From positions 126,001 through 142,666 of the forward strand of contig JBBHKE010002598.1 in assembly GCA_037447655.1 (NCBI GenBank): a DNA stretch of 16,666 nucleotides. Direction: 5' to 3'. Each line of letters opens with the position of its first letter. Positions within the stretch are counted from its first letter, which is position 1. The notes below the pieces were generated by a model. It worked only from the letters and a program-made list of their open reading frames with translations, made no database searches and was not told where the DNA came from. A program made the translations under genes and the position numbers. Shown one piece after another: positions 9,401 to 16,089 of the stretch. The DNA is from Zygnema cylindricum. Lineage: Eukaryota; Streptophyta; Zygnematophyceae; Zygnematales; Zygnemataceae.

Positions 9401-10618
9401 TCACCTACCCCCTCCGATCCCCCTCGCATCCCCCCCCCCCCCCTCATAACGAAATCCCTCAATTTCCGCCCCCCGCTTTTCCCCTCCCTCCCACTCGCTC
9501 CACCCTATCCTGACAAGATCCTCGGTATCGTCTTCCCCTCAACCTCCATTCCCCCACCCTCCTCCCGCCTCCTCCCTCCCTCTCCTAACGAGCTCCCGAC
9601 TTCTCCTAGCTCCTCCCTCCACCCTCCCTCTTCTGATCCGGGACATTATTCCCTCCTTTTCCTTCCCCACTTTCACTCCCTCCTACCAAGATCCCGCATT
9701 CTCTTCCTCCCCTTTTCCCCTCCTTTCCCCCTTTTCTCTTTCTTCCCTCCCTCCCCTAACGAGATCGCTCATTCCCATTCCCACCCTTCCCCCCTCTTCC
9801 CCGCCTATCCCTTGTTCCCCCACTTCCTCCCCTCCCCGCTTCTCTCCTCCATCTCCTAACGAGATCGTTCATTCTCTTCTACCCGCTCTTCCACCCTCCT
9901 TCCGCCTCCCCCTCCCTCAACCCCACCACCTTCCTCTTCCCCTCCCCCTCTCCCAAAAAACTTCTTTATCCGCTTTCCTTCTCCCCTCTTCCCTCCACCC
10001 TCACTCTCCTGTATACCCATGTAGATAACTATTACTCTCTTCATTGGTCACTGAACGCGATGCCTCATTCTCCCTCCCTCCCCCCCCTCTGGAAATACTC
10101 AGCGGCATGTTCAATTCCCCCTCCCAATGGTCATCGATAGAGTCCTTTGTGTCCCTCTCTCTTTCCCCCTTCCCTCCCCTCCCCTCCTCTCCCCCCTCCA
10201 CCTCCTAAAAAATCGATGCGAGATTCAGTGCGATATTCGGTGAGGGATTCATTGCAGCAGAGAGTGCACGCAGCAACCATCACTCACATCTCATACACGC
10301 GACGGGAATTGTCGCATGCGAAATTCCAATCATCGCATGTGATTGGGGGAAATTCCTCCTTGTTCGCGATCGCCGCCTTCACCGCCTCCAGAGCCGACTC
10401 TGCAGCACAAGTACGGACAGACCAGGCAGAGGAGCCAATCAGATTCCTATTTCGCACGTGTGAAGGCATGGACAGCAAACAACAAAGGGGAAAGGGAAGG
10501 GTAAAGGAGGGGAAAACTTACTGTCGGGCTCTGGCATGGATCCAATGTAGTTTCCCATCACAAGTGCCACGTGGCACGCCAAGATCAGCACTGTCGCAAA
10601 GACCATGGGAGCAGCCAT
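100..10618 (-). CDS. LRR receptor gene, 5' part (7 exons in window, 3' end off the left edge)
   Basis: Join, in transcript order: 10522-10618, 10288-10399, 7079-7150, 4443-4514, 2665-2736, 560-631, and doubtfully 100-169. Seen: every intron begins GT and ends AG, the phases match (phase 1 after exon 1, phase 2 afterwards), and the spliced frame is open for 166 residues through exon 6. Order of parts: signal peptide (about 1-22), LRR N-terminal cap (about 33-70, Cys54/Cys61), then 24-residue LRRs starting near residues 71, 95, 119 and 143. The repeats carry the plant-type NxLxGxIPxxIGxL consensus. Known of the family: such ectodomains belong to cell-surface receptor kinases, receptor-like proteins and secreted LRR proteins. 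Inferred: an extracellular ligand-recognition protein. Introns are about 122, 3137, 2564, 1706, 2033 and 390 bp. The C-terminal half is not in the window, so the subtype cannot be told. A decaying gene is possible, since exon 7 is frameshifted. Confidence 0.8.
560..631 (-). CDS. Exon 6: fourth LRR (A-type copy)
   Basis: 72 nt between GTACAG (ending at 632) and GTAAGA (from 559), phase 2 on both sides. It encodes DIRNNQLSGGIPSSIGQLTS followed by LVE and two bases of a Leu codon. The frame is open. The upstream intron has a TACTAAC branch-point-like sequence on the minus strand around 680-686, about 50 nt before the acceptor. This is the last exon in the window with a clean 72-nt length. Confidence 0.8.
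1140..1445 (+). repeat. G-rich minisatellite in A1 (TAGAGGG-like)
   Basis: Imperfect array built from GAGGGTAGAGGGTAG and GGTGGAGGGTAG variants. It resembles an irregular 7-mer and has many GGG runs able in principle to form G-quadruplexes on the plus strand. The transcript of the receptor gene would be C-rich here. Long proline-rich open frames over it are composition artefacts. Confidence 0.65.
1516..1530 (+). repeat. (TG)n microsatellite
   Basis: Short uninterrupted TG run in A1, matching the longer run at 5969-5985 in A2. Confidence 0.75.
2556..4353 (-). repeat. Exon-intron repeat unit B2
   Basis: Contains LRR exon 2665-2736. Its intron matches B3 closely from 2760 to about 3175, including 'GATTAGAGCATTTTT', 'GAAACCTAACC', 'CCCACCCATATCTCA' and 'AACGTACATAACATGCAAT'. 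It also shares shorter blocks with the A units, namely 'GATGAGATGTATGCCCCC' at 3223-3240 and the ACATGACATT block near 3757-3766, which shows A and B are distant relatives. The remainder (3250-4350) is AT-rich with no gene seen. Confidence 0.7.
2665..2736 (-). CDS. Exon 5: third LRR (B-type copy)
   Basis: 72 nt between AACAG (acceptor AG at 2738-2737) and GTAAGA (from 2664), phase 2 on both sides. It encodes YLDGNQLSGIIPSSIGQLTS followed by LLQ and two bases of a Leu codon. It has Ile where the other copies have Ser or Gly after LSG. The frame is open. A candidate branch point (GCTAAC, minus strand, around 2787-2792) lies about 50-55 nt before the acceptor. Confidence 0.82.
4443..4514 (-). 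CDS. Exon 4: second LRR (A-type copy)
   Basis: 72 nt between TTACAG (ending at 4515) and GTAAGA (from 4442), phase 2 on both sides. It encodes LLYNNQLSGSIPSSIGQLTS followed by VTV and two bases of a Leu codon. The Asn-Asn-Gln variant (AACAACCAG) is shared with exon 6, the other A-type copy. A Val occupies the position usually taken by Leu after Thr-Ser. The frame is open. The intron upstream of it (intron 3) carries the solo LTR about 245 bp away. Confidence 0.82.
4755..4759. repeat. Left target-site duplication AAACC
   Basis: AAACC immediately before the LTR. Its copy lies at 5359-5363 immediately after it. Confidence 0.8.
4760..5358. mobile_element. Solo LTR of a retrotransposon (599 bp)
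   Basis: The element starts TGTTGAGATTC and ends GAATTTTAACA. These ends are imperfect inverted repeats bounded by TG...CA, as in LTR retrotransposons. It is flanked by a perfect 5-bp target duplication, AAACC at 4755-4759 and 5359-5363. Unit A1 has no such insert: there the flanking sequence runs 'CTTTCCTGACACCATCCCC' without interruption at 892-910, giving an empty-site comparison. No internal retrotransposon coding sequence remains, so it is a solo LTR left by recombination. Copia versus Gypsy cannot be decided without internal sequence. Confidence 0.85.
5196..5244 (+). promoter_or_regulatory. Three TGACG motifs at 22-bp spacing inside the LTR
   Basis: TGACG begins at 5196, 5218 and 5240, each followed by a variant of YCTACGYAAA or YCTATTCAA. 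Regularly spaced TGACG motifs resemble the enhancer repeats often found in LTR U3 regions and match the core bound by plant TGA-type bZIP factors. Function is inferred only from the motif and spacing. Confidence 0.4.
5359..5363. repeat. Right target-site duplication AAACC
   Basis: AAACC immediately after the LTR, identical to 4755-4759. Confidence 0.8.
5600..5915 (+). repeat. G-rich minisatellite in A2 (TAGAGGG-like)
   Basis: Counterpart of the array at 1140-1445, with the same order of variants (for example 'GGCTACGCAGGGTTGG' in both). It was therefore present before the A units duplicated. Confidence 0.65.
5969..5985 (+). repeat. (GT)n microsatellite
   Basis: Uninterrupted GT run in A2, positional counterpart of 1516-1530. 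Confidence 0.75.
6976..7600 (-). repeat. Exon-intron repeat unit B3
   Basis: Contains LRR exon 7079-7150 and an intron segment that follows B2 block by block up to 'AACGTACATAACATGCAAT' near 7540-7558. After about 7580 the similarity ends in a T18-like run and a short unrelated segment. Confidence 0.65.
7079..7150 (-). CDS. Exon 3: first LRR (B-type copy)
   Basis: Exactly 72 nt between TTGCAG (acceptor, ending at 7151) and GTAAGA (donor from 7078). Phase 2 on both sides. It encodes HLYGNQLSGSIPSSIGQLKS followed by LQH and two bases of a Val codon. Together with the Ile completed at the exon 2 junction this makes one canonical 24-residue plant-type LRR. It shares the Gly-Asn-Gln variant (GGCAACCAG) with exon 5, its partner in the B subfamily of repeat units. 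The frame is open. A candidate branch point (TGCTAAC on the minus strand, around 7202-7208) lies about 50-55 nt before the acceptor. Confidence 0.82.
7601..7969. other. Intronic spacer between B3 and B4, no gene seen
   Basis: AT-rich sequence within intron 2, with no similarity noticed to either repeat subfamily and no supported coding region. It ends in a short G-rich stretch (about 7948-7968) next to the B4 break. Confidence 0.4.
7970..8560 (-). repeat. Exon-less B-unit remnant (B4)
   Basis: From 7972 the plus strand resumes the sequence normally found just beyond an LRR acceptor ('GTTACACCGAG', then 'GGTTACAAGGTTATGCACGAAAAA' with the usual intron downstream, and 'GCATGAGATGCCTCCCCCC' near 8485). 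The AG of the acceptor and the exon itself are absent: the position is taken by a G-rich stretch (about 7945-7968). The break therefore falls at the splice site and removed one LRR. Confidence 0.55.
8561..8850. other. Intronic spacer, no gene seen
   Basis: Mixed AT-rich and C-rich sequence between the B4 remnant and the pyrimidine-rich tract. No LRR-like exon could be recognised on the minus strand. Confidence 0.4.
8850..10200. repeat. Pyrimidine-rich minisatellite at the 5' end of intron 2
   Basis: Long C/T-dominated tract (plus strand) punctuated by a recurring motif close to TCCTAACGAGATCNCTCATT. Clear occurrences start near 9027, 9366, 9444, 9508, 9583, 9681, 9754 and 9854, spaced roughly 65-100 bp in the dense part. 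The receptor transcript would be G/A-rich here. Several long Pro/Ser-rich and Gly/Glu-rich frames overlap it on both strands. None has a plausible domain, so they are treated as artefacts. Confidence 0.6.
10288..10399 (-). CDS. Exon 2: LRR N-terminal cap domain
   Basis: The 112-nt exon follows a good acceptor (pyrimidine-rich stretch ending GCTGCAG at 10400) and ends at a strong GTGAGT donor (10287-10282). It enters in phase 1 and leaves in phase 2. The encoded stretch begins KSALEAVKAAIANKE, like the 'ALxAxKxxI' helix of LRRNT_2 caps. It then has Cys54 and Cys61 seven apart with Trp57 between them, matching the spacing of the CxWxGVxC capping motif although the inner residues differ. It ends DNSRRVYE plus the first two bases of an Ile codon that the next exon completes. 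Read without splicing, the frame would stop one codon later (ATG TGA), so a separate ~69-residue secreted peptide is an alternative. The matching phase with the LRR exons favours splicing onward. Confidence 0.75.
10400..10521 (-). other. Intron 1 (122 bp)
   Basis: Phase-1 intron between the signal-peptide exon and the cap exon, with GTAAGT donor and GCTGCAG acceptor. The last ~45 nt before the acceptor are pyrimidine-rich (TCTGATTGGCTCCTCTGCCT and onward), as usual near a 3' splice site. It contains one CACGTG at 10455-10460. Confidence 0.65.
10522..10618 (-). CDS. Exon 1: start codon and signal peptide
   Basis: The start ATG lies at 10618-10616 in a good context (purine at -3, G at +4), and no other ATG occurs in the ~200 nt upstream. 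The 97-nt exon encodes 32 codons plus one base. The first ~22 residues form a hydrophobic signal peptide (VFATVLILACHVALVM core), with a likely cleavage after MG. The mature N terminus begins NYIGSMPEPD. The exon ends GACA before a strong GTAAGT donor at 10521-10516. It contains a perfect 14-bp palindrome around a G-box (10564-10577) that happens to encode His-Val. Its codons are richer in G and C than the surrounding DNA, as expected for a coding exon. Confidence 0.78.
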
Positions 10619-10860
10619 GGCTGACCACTCGCCACGTCGATAGGATACAAAAGCTTTCTACCAAGGGCCACGTGGCAGATCTAGCTCAAGAGAATCTGTT
10701 TTTTAGAATGCCGAAGGAATTCTGTGCAGAAACTGGTTCTTTCTTTCTCCCCAGCGCCGCAAACCAATTATACGCGTCTTTAGTGGAATCGAAGAAGCGA
10801 TATTTTTTGTCGCCTTCTCTAAGTCGGTGGCACATGTGTCGAAAACCTTATATTTAGAAA
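10619..10860 (-). promoter_or_regulatory. Probable 5' UTR and core promoter of the LRR gene
   Basis: The ~200 nt upstream of the start codon contain no ATG on the minus strand, consistent with a leader. A TATA-like sequence (CTAAATATAAGG on the minus strand, about 10846-10857) would place transcription start near 10815-10825. A G-box inside GCCACGTGGC sits at 10667-10676 and a related CCACGTCG at 10632-10639. The base composition here is more balanced than in the flanking low-complexity DNA. The start site is inferred from sequence only. Confidence 0.4.
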
Positions 10861-11600
10861 GCGTGCTTGCGCTTCGCACGTGTGAATTCAGCTACGTTTC
10901 GAGCGGTTTCCTACGTGTAAAAACTATTAAATTAATATTTTACTTTTGGTTGAAAACATGTTTTTTAGCTGAAATCTGCCCCCTTCTCCAGAGAAACATT
11001 TAGAATCGTTATTTCTTTCAGCTGACAAGGTGTCCAATGAAATTTTAACAATCGTTTTACACTTTAGTTTTTCCACCTTGTACACGTGTCCTCCCAGAGC
11101 TAAAAGTTAACAAGTTAATGAGCACATTTCCTTCCAGACAAAACATTCAGCCAATAAAAAATTGTTGCTTGTCAGATTGTTAGAAGCGACAAGCCAAACG
11201 AAAGGGAACTCACTTAAAATGAACGTTTCGTTACAAATTTCACGCGTGTGCTCGGCTCCCACTATTGGGCCGCACGTTCACAGGTCCCACGGTTGAAGAC
11301 AATAATTGGTGCAGACTAAAATGTACTTTTCGTTTTTAATGTTGAAAGAGTTCTCATTACCTTCTAATGAACGAGCGCGCATTGCCTTTAACGGTTTCGC
11401 ACTTGTAAAGTGAAATATTTTCAGTGTTTGTGATGCATGTGCAGCGCCCTTAAGAGTAGTTGATGGGAGGGAAGAATAGCGGTGGGACAGGGGATGGGGG
11501 GCGGTCCTTCTCACCGACATTTGGACAATCTACAATAATGCGGTCGACGTGTCTTTGTAAATTAGCCACTTTTCGCACGTGCCTTTTCTTTGACCGAAAG
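10861..11600. promoter_or_regulatory. Upstream region rich in G-box-like motifs
   Basis: No coding region is supported here. CACGTG cores occur at 10877-10882, 11083-11088 and 11576-11581. Near-matches (CTACGTGT near 10910, CACGCGTG near 11241, GACGTGTC near 11546) are scattered between them. In plants CACGTG is bound by bZIP and bHLH factors, so the cluster may regulate the minus-strand receptor gene. A divergent plus-strand gene was looked for and not found. Confidence 0.35.
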
Positions 11601-11870
11601 GCAATAATTGGATAGCCGAAGTGAACGGTGGTATTCTATTGCGGTATATATTTGTCGGCTGCCGAAGATGGTTATACCGTACAGGATTTGGTACTTTTTG
11701 TCTTTATTTCTAACTGCATCATTCGCTATAATCTATCAGCATTAATAGCTTAGGTACGGTTAACACAGTTTGAAAAGTCTAGATTAAATTTTGAAAAGGG
11801 AAATAAAAACGTGCAAATAAACTTTGAACTTTAATAGTGTTGAATCTAAAACCGATTGCTAATCGATTTC
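11410..11870 (+). repeat. Diverged direct duplication, left copy
   Basis: Shares an ordered set of blocks with 12390-12830: TTGGACAA (11521), GACGTGTCTTTGT (11546), CTTTGACCGAAA (11588), a GTACTTTTTGTC-like block (11690), TACGGTTA (11755) and GAAAAGGGAAATAAAA (11793). Divergence is high, with many substitutions and small gaps. No open frame is conserved between the copies. Confidence 0.55.
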
Positions 11871-12152
11871 AATCAGTTTTGTGTACAATTTTGACTCGGA
11901 GGTCGGTAGCGATTTTCACGCTTATTTGTATCGCGATATTACAAGTTTCGTCGATACATTTAAAAAAATCAAAGCTTAGAAAGTGTGAAAATGTTGGGAA
12001 AAATAAAAAATTCTCGAGTCTACATGCCTTCCTCACCCAATCACCTAATTTTGTCTTTCTTTTCTAAGGGCATTTTGGCTTTCCTAAGGGTTTTCAGAAT
12101 TTATTTGAATTTCAAGGTTTTTCAAGGTTATTTATGTTTTTAAGTGTTCTCA

Positions 12153-12171
12153 GGTGTGCACAATGCACACC
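12153..12171. repeat. Perfect 8-bp hairpin
   Basis: GGTGTGCA, loop CAA, TGCACACC, at the left edge of the GC-rich insert. Confidence 0.55.
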
Positions 12172-12179
12172 ACCATCAG

Positions 12180-12340
12180 AAGTCCCAATCGGATACCCGA
12201 ATCCCTACCCAATCCGTACCCGACCCGTACCCGGCCGGCCGCGTCGGATCCGGAACGGATTCGGGTGCCAAATTTTGGGGGCCGGCCGGTGTCGGCCGGG
12301 TGATTAAAACAAAAAACAGAATAAAATCGGGTACGGCTTC
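12180..12340. repeat. GC-rich block of CCCGTACCCGACCC-type repeats
   Basis: A local GC peak in AT-rich DNA with repeated ACCCGNNCCC motifs and nearby CCGGCCGGCC / GGCCGGCCGG palindromes. Such ACCCGACCCG stretches are common in subterminal parts of plant hAT-type transposons, so this may be a fragment of one. No terminal repeats or 8-bp target duplication were identified. The open frames through it show no recognisable domain. Confidence 0.35.
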
Positions 12341-12389
12341 GTTTCCCGATTGTGACCTCTGGACCACCATTAGCGCTTTCGTGGACGTA

Positions 12390-12830
12390 TCTTGGAAGAT
12401 TTGTTTGTGTTGGCAATACATGCGCCAGGCCGTACAGGTCGTCGAAAGGGCGATCTTTCTCACTGGCTATTGGACAACTCACAATAGTCAGCTGACGTGT
12501 CTTTGTCCGATTGGCGCTTTACGCACGAGCCGTTTCTTTGACCGAAAAGCAGTAGTTGGATCACCGACATGGACGCTGATTTTTTGGGGCACTATAACAT
12601 TTGTTTGCTGCAGTTGTCCTTTCGGGCGGGCTTCTGGTACATTTTGTCGTTATTAAAAACCGCATCAATCCCCGTAATCTTTGACCATCAATCGGTCAAA
12701 TACGGTTAGGACGGTAGGAAAAGTCGTAATTAATTACTTGCTTCTTTCAGGGGAATGGGCTATTTGGAAAGGGAAATTAAAATAGGTAAAGCAACTGGGA
12801 ACTTTACAACAGTACCACCGCCAATCGCTG
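12390..12830 (+). repeat. Diverged direct duplication, right copy
   Basis: Counterpart of 11410-11870, offset by about 950 bp: ATTGGACAA (12468), GACGTGTCTTTGT (12495), CTTTGACCGAAA (12536), GTACATTTTGTC (12637), TACGGTTA (12702) and GGAAAGGGAAATTAAAA (12766). It may be a tandem duplication or two copies of an unrecognised element. Confidence 0.55.
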
Positions 12831-13325
12831 TTAGAGTAAAGGAATAAATAGCGCAAAAAAAAATTAGTGTTATTAACGCTAATTGGGAAAAAAAAAAAAA
12901 AAAAAAACATATATACTAATTATCACTAACTCTAATTTGGGTTTTTCCGAATAATAAATGCCCACCGTATTGATGTCTACATCAATATATGTACTCGTAC
13001 AAAATCTGACAGTTCGTACGCCAAAATCTGAATATTCGAGTTTGCGTCTCTTTTCCCAGTGCACGTTCACATGCATGCGCAATTACATTAAATTACTTTT
13101 TGTACATTTTTATTTCAAAAAGTACATTCTGGTACGGAAAACCCTGTCCGTACACCACACTATAAAAATTGCGGTGTACTTCCGTTATTAACGCTAATTA
13201 AAAAAAAGAACCCTAAAAGGCGTAAAGGAAAAAATAGAATTATGGATTGTATTTCAGGTTTTTTTTTTTTTTTAAAGGGCACCGAATTAGCGTTATTTAC
13301 TCTAATAGCGATTGGCGGTGTACTG
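12810..13325. mobile_element. MITE-like element with ~30-bp terminal inverted repeats
   Basis: The left end CAGTACCACCGCCAATCGCT is matched by the reverse complement of the right end (CAGTACACCGCCAATCGCT), continuing as [G/A]TTAGAGTAAA on both. The interior is AT-rich with no coding capacity and carries two direct copies of TTATTAACGCTAATT (12872-12886 and 13185-13199). Total about 516 bp, a typical size for a non-autonomous DNA transposon. A clear target duplication was not found, although TA follows the right end. The CAGT start would fit Tc1/mariner- or pogo-like ends, which is only a suggestion. Confidence 0.6.
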
Positions 13326-13439
13326 TATTGTAGTTTTAATTTGAGAAACACTTTTCGGCATAGTTGTTCAAATCGCGAGATTTTTTCATTTTTTCCGATT
13401 TTTACGTATTATTCATGACTTTTGAAAAAATCGCAAAAA

Positions 13440-13710
13440 AACGCGATGTACTTTCTGTCTGGTAAACTGAACGGAAAATTTAAGGGAAATGTACGTTATA
13501 TTACGGCAACTGTACGACTTTTTACGGAAATGTACGGAATTTGTCGAAAATATGCGTTTCACGTAGTAGTATGAAATTTCAGGGATAATGTACGGAATTT
13601 TATCGTTCGTGTACGGACAATTTCGAAAAGAGACGTTGCAGCGTCACACTATTTGCGCGCGGTAAGTTTGAAAAGTGTACGAACGTACGCTCATGTACGA
13701 AATTGTACAG
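13440..13710. other. GTACG-rich AT-rich stretch, no gene seen
   Basis: TGTACG or GTACGG recurs many times (around 13447, 13492, 13512, 13531, 13591, 13610, 13676, 13694) without strict period. An open frame of about 107 codons from 13653 has no recognisable domain and unremarkable composition. It is not called as a gene. Confidence 0.4.
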
Positions 13711-13921
13711 ATATAAATTCATTAACGATTTTTACGTTTTTTTCAAGTCGACCTCTGCAATTTCTACTTATTATTCGCTCGTTTGAATCGTGCGTAAAAT
13801 ACGATTTGAACAACTATGCTTTTCGCAGAACCGAAATTACTTGGTGCAAGAGCTGGCGTCAAAACGTACAGGATCGTACGAGTCCAGAAAAGTCCAGCTT
13901 GTGTACTGTGCTAGAGCGAGC

Positions 13922-13992
13922 AACTGTAACATGGAACAGCGGGACGTTTGTTCGACCCGACACTGAGAGAAATTAGTTTCCATGTTACAGTT
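13922..13992. repeat. Perfect 14-bp inverted repeat
   Basis: AACTGTAACATGGA at 13922-13935 and its exact reverse complement at 13979-13992, with a 43-nt spacer. Partly matching AGAGCG / CGCTCT sequence lies outside both arms. It could be a small inverted-repeat element or a hairpin. No flanking target duplication was recognised. Confidence 0.6.
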
Positions 13993-14009
13993 AAAGCAAG
14001 CCGCTCTGG

Positions 14010-14700
14010 CGCCTGAATATTTTTGTGTTAATATCACTTCCTCTACTTCACCATTTACACCTTTAAAATTGAAAGGAGCCTACTCGTCAAGTACTAGTAT
14101 TGTGTATCGGGTAAAAACTTATCACGATAAAACCGATACTTATTTAATCCTACAATGATTTTTAATCCTAAAATACAATTACTGATCAACTCCTAAGCAT
14201 ATTACAAAGTCAATTTATTTAAAATCCGTAAAATAAACAAGAGGGTGAATTCCAGCGAATAAAATACCGCCACCTCAAGTAGAAGACGAATTACGAGCGA
14301 TGTATATCTCTATTTGATAAAAGCGCAAAAACAGGCTGCAATATTCAATTAAAAAAAAAAAAAGTAAAAAAAAAGTGCAGCTTTCGAGAAAAAAAACATT
14401 TTTCTTGCAAACGATTGCATAAACTACGATTCTCTCTTTCCAAAGTTTTCGATTACGAAAAATTATAAGTTTGTCGTACATTTATAATAGTCTGGATAAT
14501 TTTGTAAGGGGAAAAAGGTATCAAGTGCAAACTATATAAAAAAAATTGTACTTCCAGATTTTTTTTTTGGAAGGGAGAAAACGGTACCAAGAGAAAAAGT
14601 ATGTAAAGAATTCCGTACTTTCCGATTTCCTTTCCTTTTCATTTTCTTTCCTGTTTTTTTTTTTTTAACGTTCAACTGATAAAAAAATATTGACAATCAT
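14010..14700. other. AT-rich DNA, no gene seen
   Basis: Dominated by A/T runs (for example A12 near 14351 and T12 near 14655). Short open frames have no features worth calling. Confidence 0.4.
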
Positions 14701-14709
14701 TCTTTTCCG

Positions 14710-14905
14710 TGGAGGGAGTTGGGGAGAGAGAGAGGGAGCAGGAAGGAGGGAGGGAGGGAGGGAGGGAGGGGGGGGGGGAGGGAGAGGAATAGAGGGAGAG
14801 GTAGAGGAAGACCGGGAGAGGAAGAGGGAGAGGGAGAGGGAGAGAGGGAGAGGGCGAGGAGAGGAGATCGAGAGAGAAGGAGAAGGAAATGGAGACAGAG
14901 ACTGA
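14710..14905 (+). repeat. Purine (GGGA/GAGA) tract
   Basis: Nearly pure G/A on the plus strand, including (GGGA)n around 14745-14770 and GGGAGA runs to 14900. The Arg/Gly/Glu-rich and Ser/Pro/Leu-rich frames over it are composition artefacts. Confidence 0.7.
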
Positions 14906-15560
14906 GGGTTTTTTACTCACCACTGGTTTACTGAGGACATGTGGTTAAATATGGAGGGATACCAATTTCGTCGAAGGTCTTCACAATGAAAGTACTAAAC
15001 CTGTACATATGTAACAATAACTTTGTACATAAATTTTCTGAATGAGAAGGAGAAGGAAAAAAAAAACGAATAATGAGAAGATAATGATTATAATGAGTTA
15101 GTGGAAGATGGAAAAGATGAGCGGGAAAAAAGAAGTATTTCTCGAATGGAATTTTCATTAATTATTAAGCTTGTAGACATAGAAAGAAATATGTCCTTAT
15201 TAAAAAAATAAAGAAATTAAAAAATTAAAATGAAAAAGATGATGGTAAAGCAGAAGAGAAAAAAGTAAAGAGGAAGAGGAAAATGGGAAGGACGAGAGAG
15301 AGAAAGAAAACGTATTTCTCTTCTAGGAAGTTTCCTTTATAATTAGCAGTGTTGTGTATCATTAGCCATTTGCCGATAAGCAATATGTACCTTTTTTGAA
15401 CTAGAGATAATCGATACATTGGTTCAACATATATAGGAAATGGAATTATCGCGATACATTTCCGAAATATCGCGATACATTACCGATAAATATAGGACAG
15501 ATAATTGTCGACGATAACTCCGTACTCAGATACGATACGGAATAGATTGCGCAAAATTTT
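14906..15560. other. AT-rich DNA with short ATCGCGATACATT repeats, no gene seen
   Basis: No coding region supported. ATCGCGATACATT followed by [T/A]CCGA occurs twice close together (near 15449 and 15470), with a related AATCGATACATT near 15408. Confidence 0.4.
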
Positions 15561-15636
15561 TCAAAAGTGCCCCCACTTCCCCGCCCCCCCTCGCAATATC
15601 CCCGTACTTATTTCGTACTGTATGTCCGTTCCACAT

Positions 15637-15657
15637 GTCCGTACTATTTGTACGGAC
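15637..15657. repeat. Perfect 8-bp hairpin in GTAC-rich sequence
   Basis: GTCCGTAC, loop TATTT, GTACGGAC. It is surrounded by further CCGTACT and CGTACTG words (15594-15640). Confidence 0.5.
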
Positions 15658-15684
15658 TACATCCCCAACTGATAATTATCGAAG

Positions 15685-15732
15685 AAGAGAGGGAGAAGAG
15701 AGGGAGAGAGAGAGCGAGAGAGGGAGAGAGAT
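15685..15732 (+). repeat. Short GA-rich tract
   Basis: GAGAGGGAGA-type purine run of ~48 bp, similar in composition to 14710-14905. Confidence 0.6.
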
Positions 15733-16089
15733 TGTATTTACCCGGGGGTTTTAATTTGTTCCCAGAAATCAGCCGTCTCATAGGTATAGAGCTTTTTCTT
15801 TCCGGCATAGGGACTCGGAATGTCCTGGTCCAGTCGCACAAAACCCTCGGGAAATGTCCTAAATACCAAAAAAAAACCACAAAAGCCCCAATAAACGTTA
15901 ATATTCGAGTTAATAAACGGTAATATTAGAGTCTCGCATAAACGCAAGCTTATTTTTTTTATTATCGAGTGAGAAAATCGATTTTTTGTAACCGAATAAG
16001 ACAGTTGTTGCCGGTGAAATTCAATAGATTGATAATCAACCGATTTATTTGATTATTGATTGATTAATTCGTTTCAATTGTCGACGATA
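15733..16089. other. AT-rich DNA, no gene seen
   Basis: Contains the related words AACGTTAATATTCGAGTTAA and AACGGTAATATTAGAGT (15894-15932). Open frames of about 60-120 codons overlap here on both strands without recognisable motifs. Confidence 0.35.

Noticed and set aside
9075-9859. Long Pro/Ser-rich plus-strand frames that could suggest a proline-rich wall protein
   Set aside because: Several overlapping frames are open at once, on both strands, because the DNA is almost only C and T. The composition explains them and no regular peptide motif is kept.
10147-10857. A 236-codon plus-strand open frame, the longest in the window
   Set aside because: It begins in the pyrimidine-rich tract and runs antisense over exons 1 and 2. 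The minus strand has the start codon, signal peptide, cap domain and matching splice sites, while this frame shows no recognisable domain.
12144-12656. A 170-codon plus-strand frame through the GC-rich block
   Set aside because: Two overlapping minus-strand frames are equally open. The translation is driven by repeated CCCGNACCC words and part of it lies in a non-coding direct duplication. No domain seen.
13653-13976. A 107-codon plus-strand frame, possible small protein
   Set aside because: It has no signal peptide, domain or splice context, and it overlaps an antisense frame and one arm of an inverted repeat.
14690-14934. Arg/Gly/Glu-rich frames resembling RGG or nuclear low-complexity proteins
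   Set aside because: Pure purine tract, open in several frames at once. Simple-sequence artefact.
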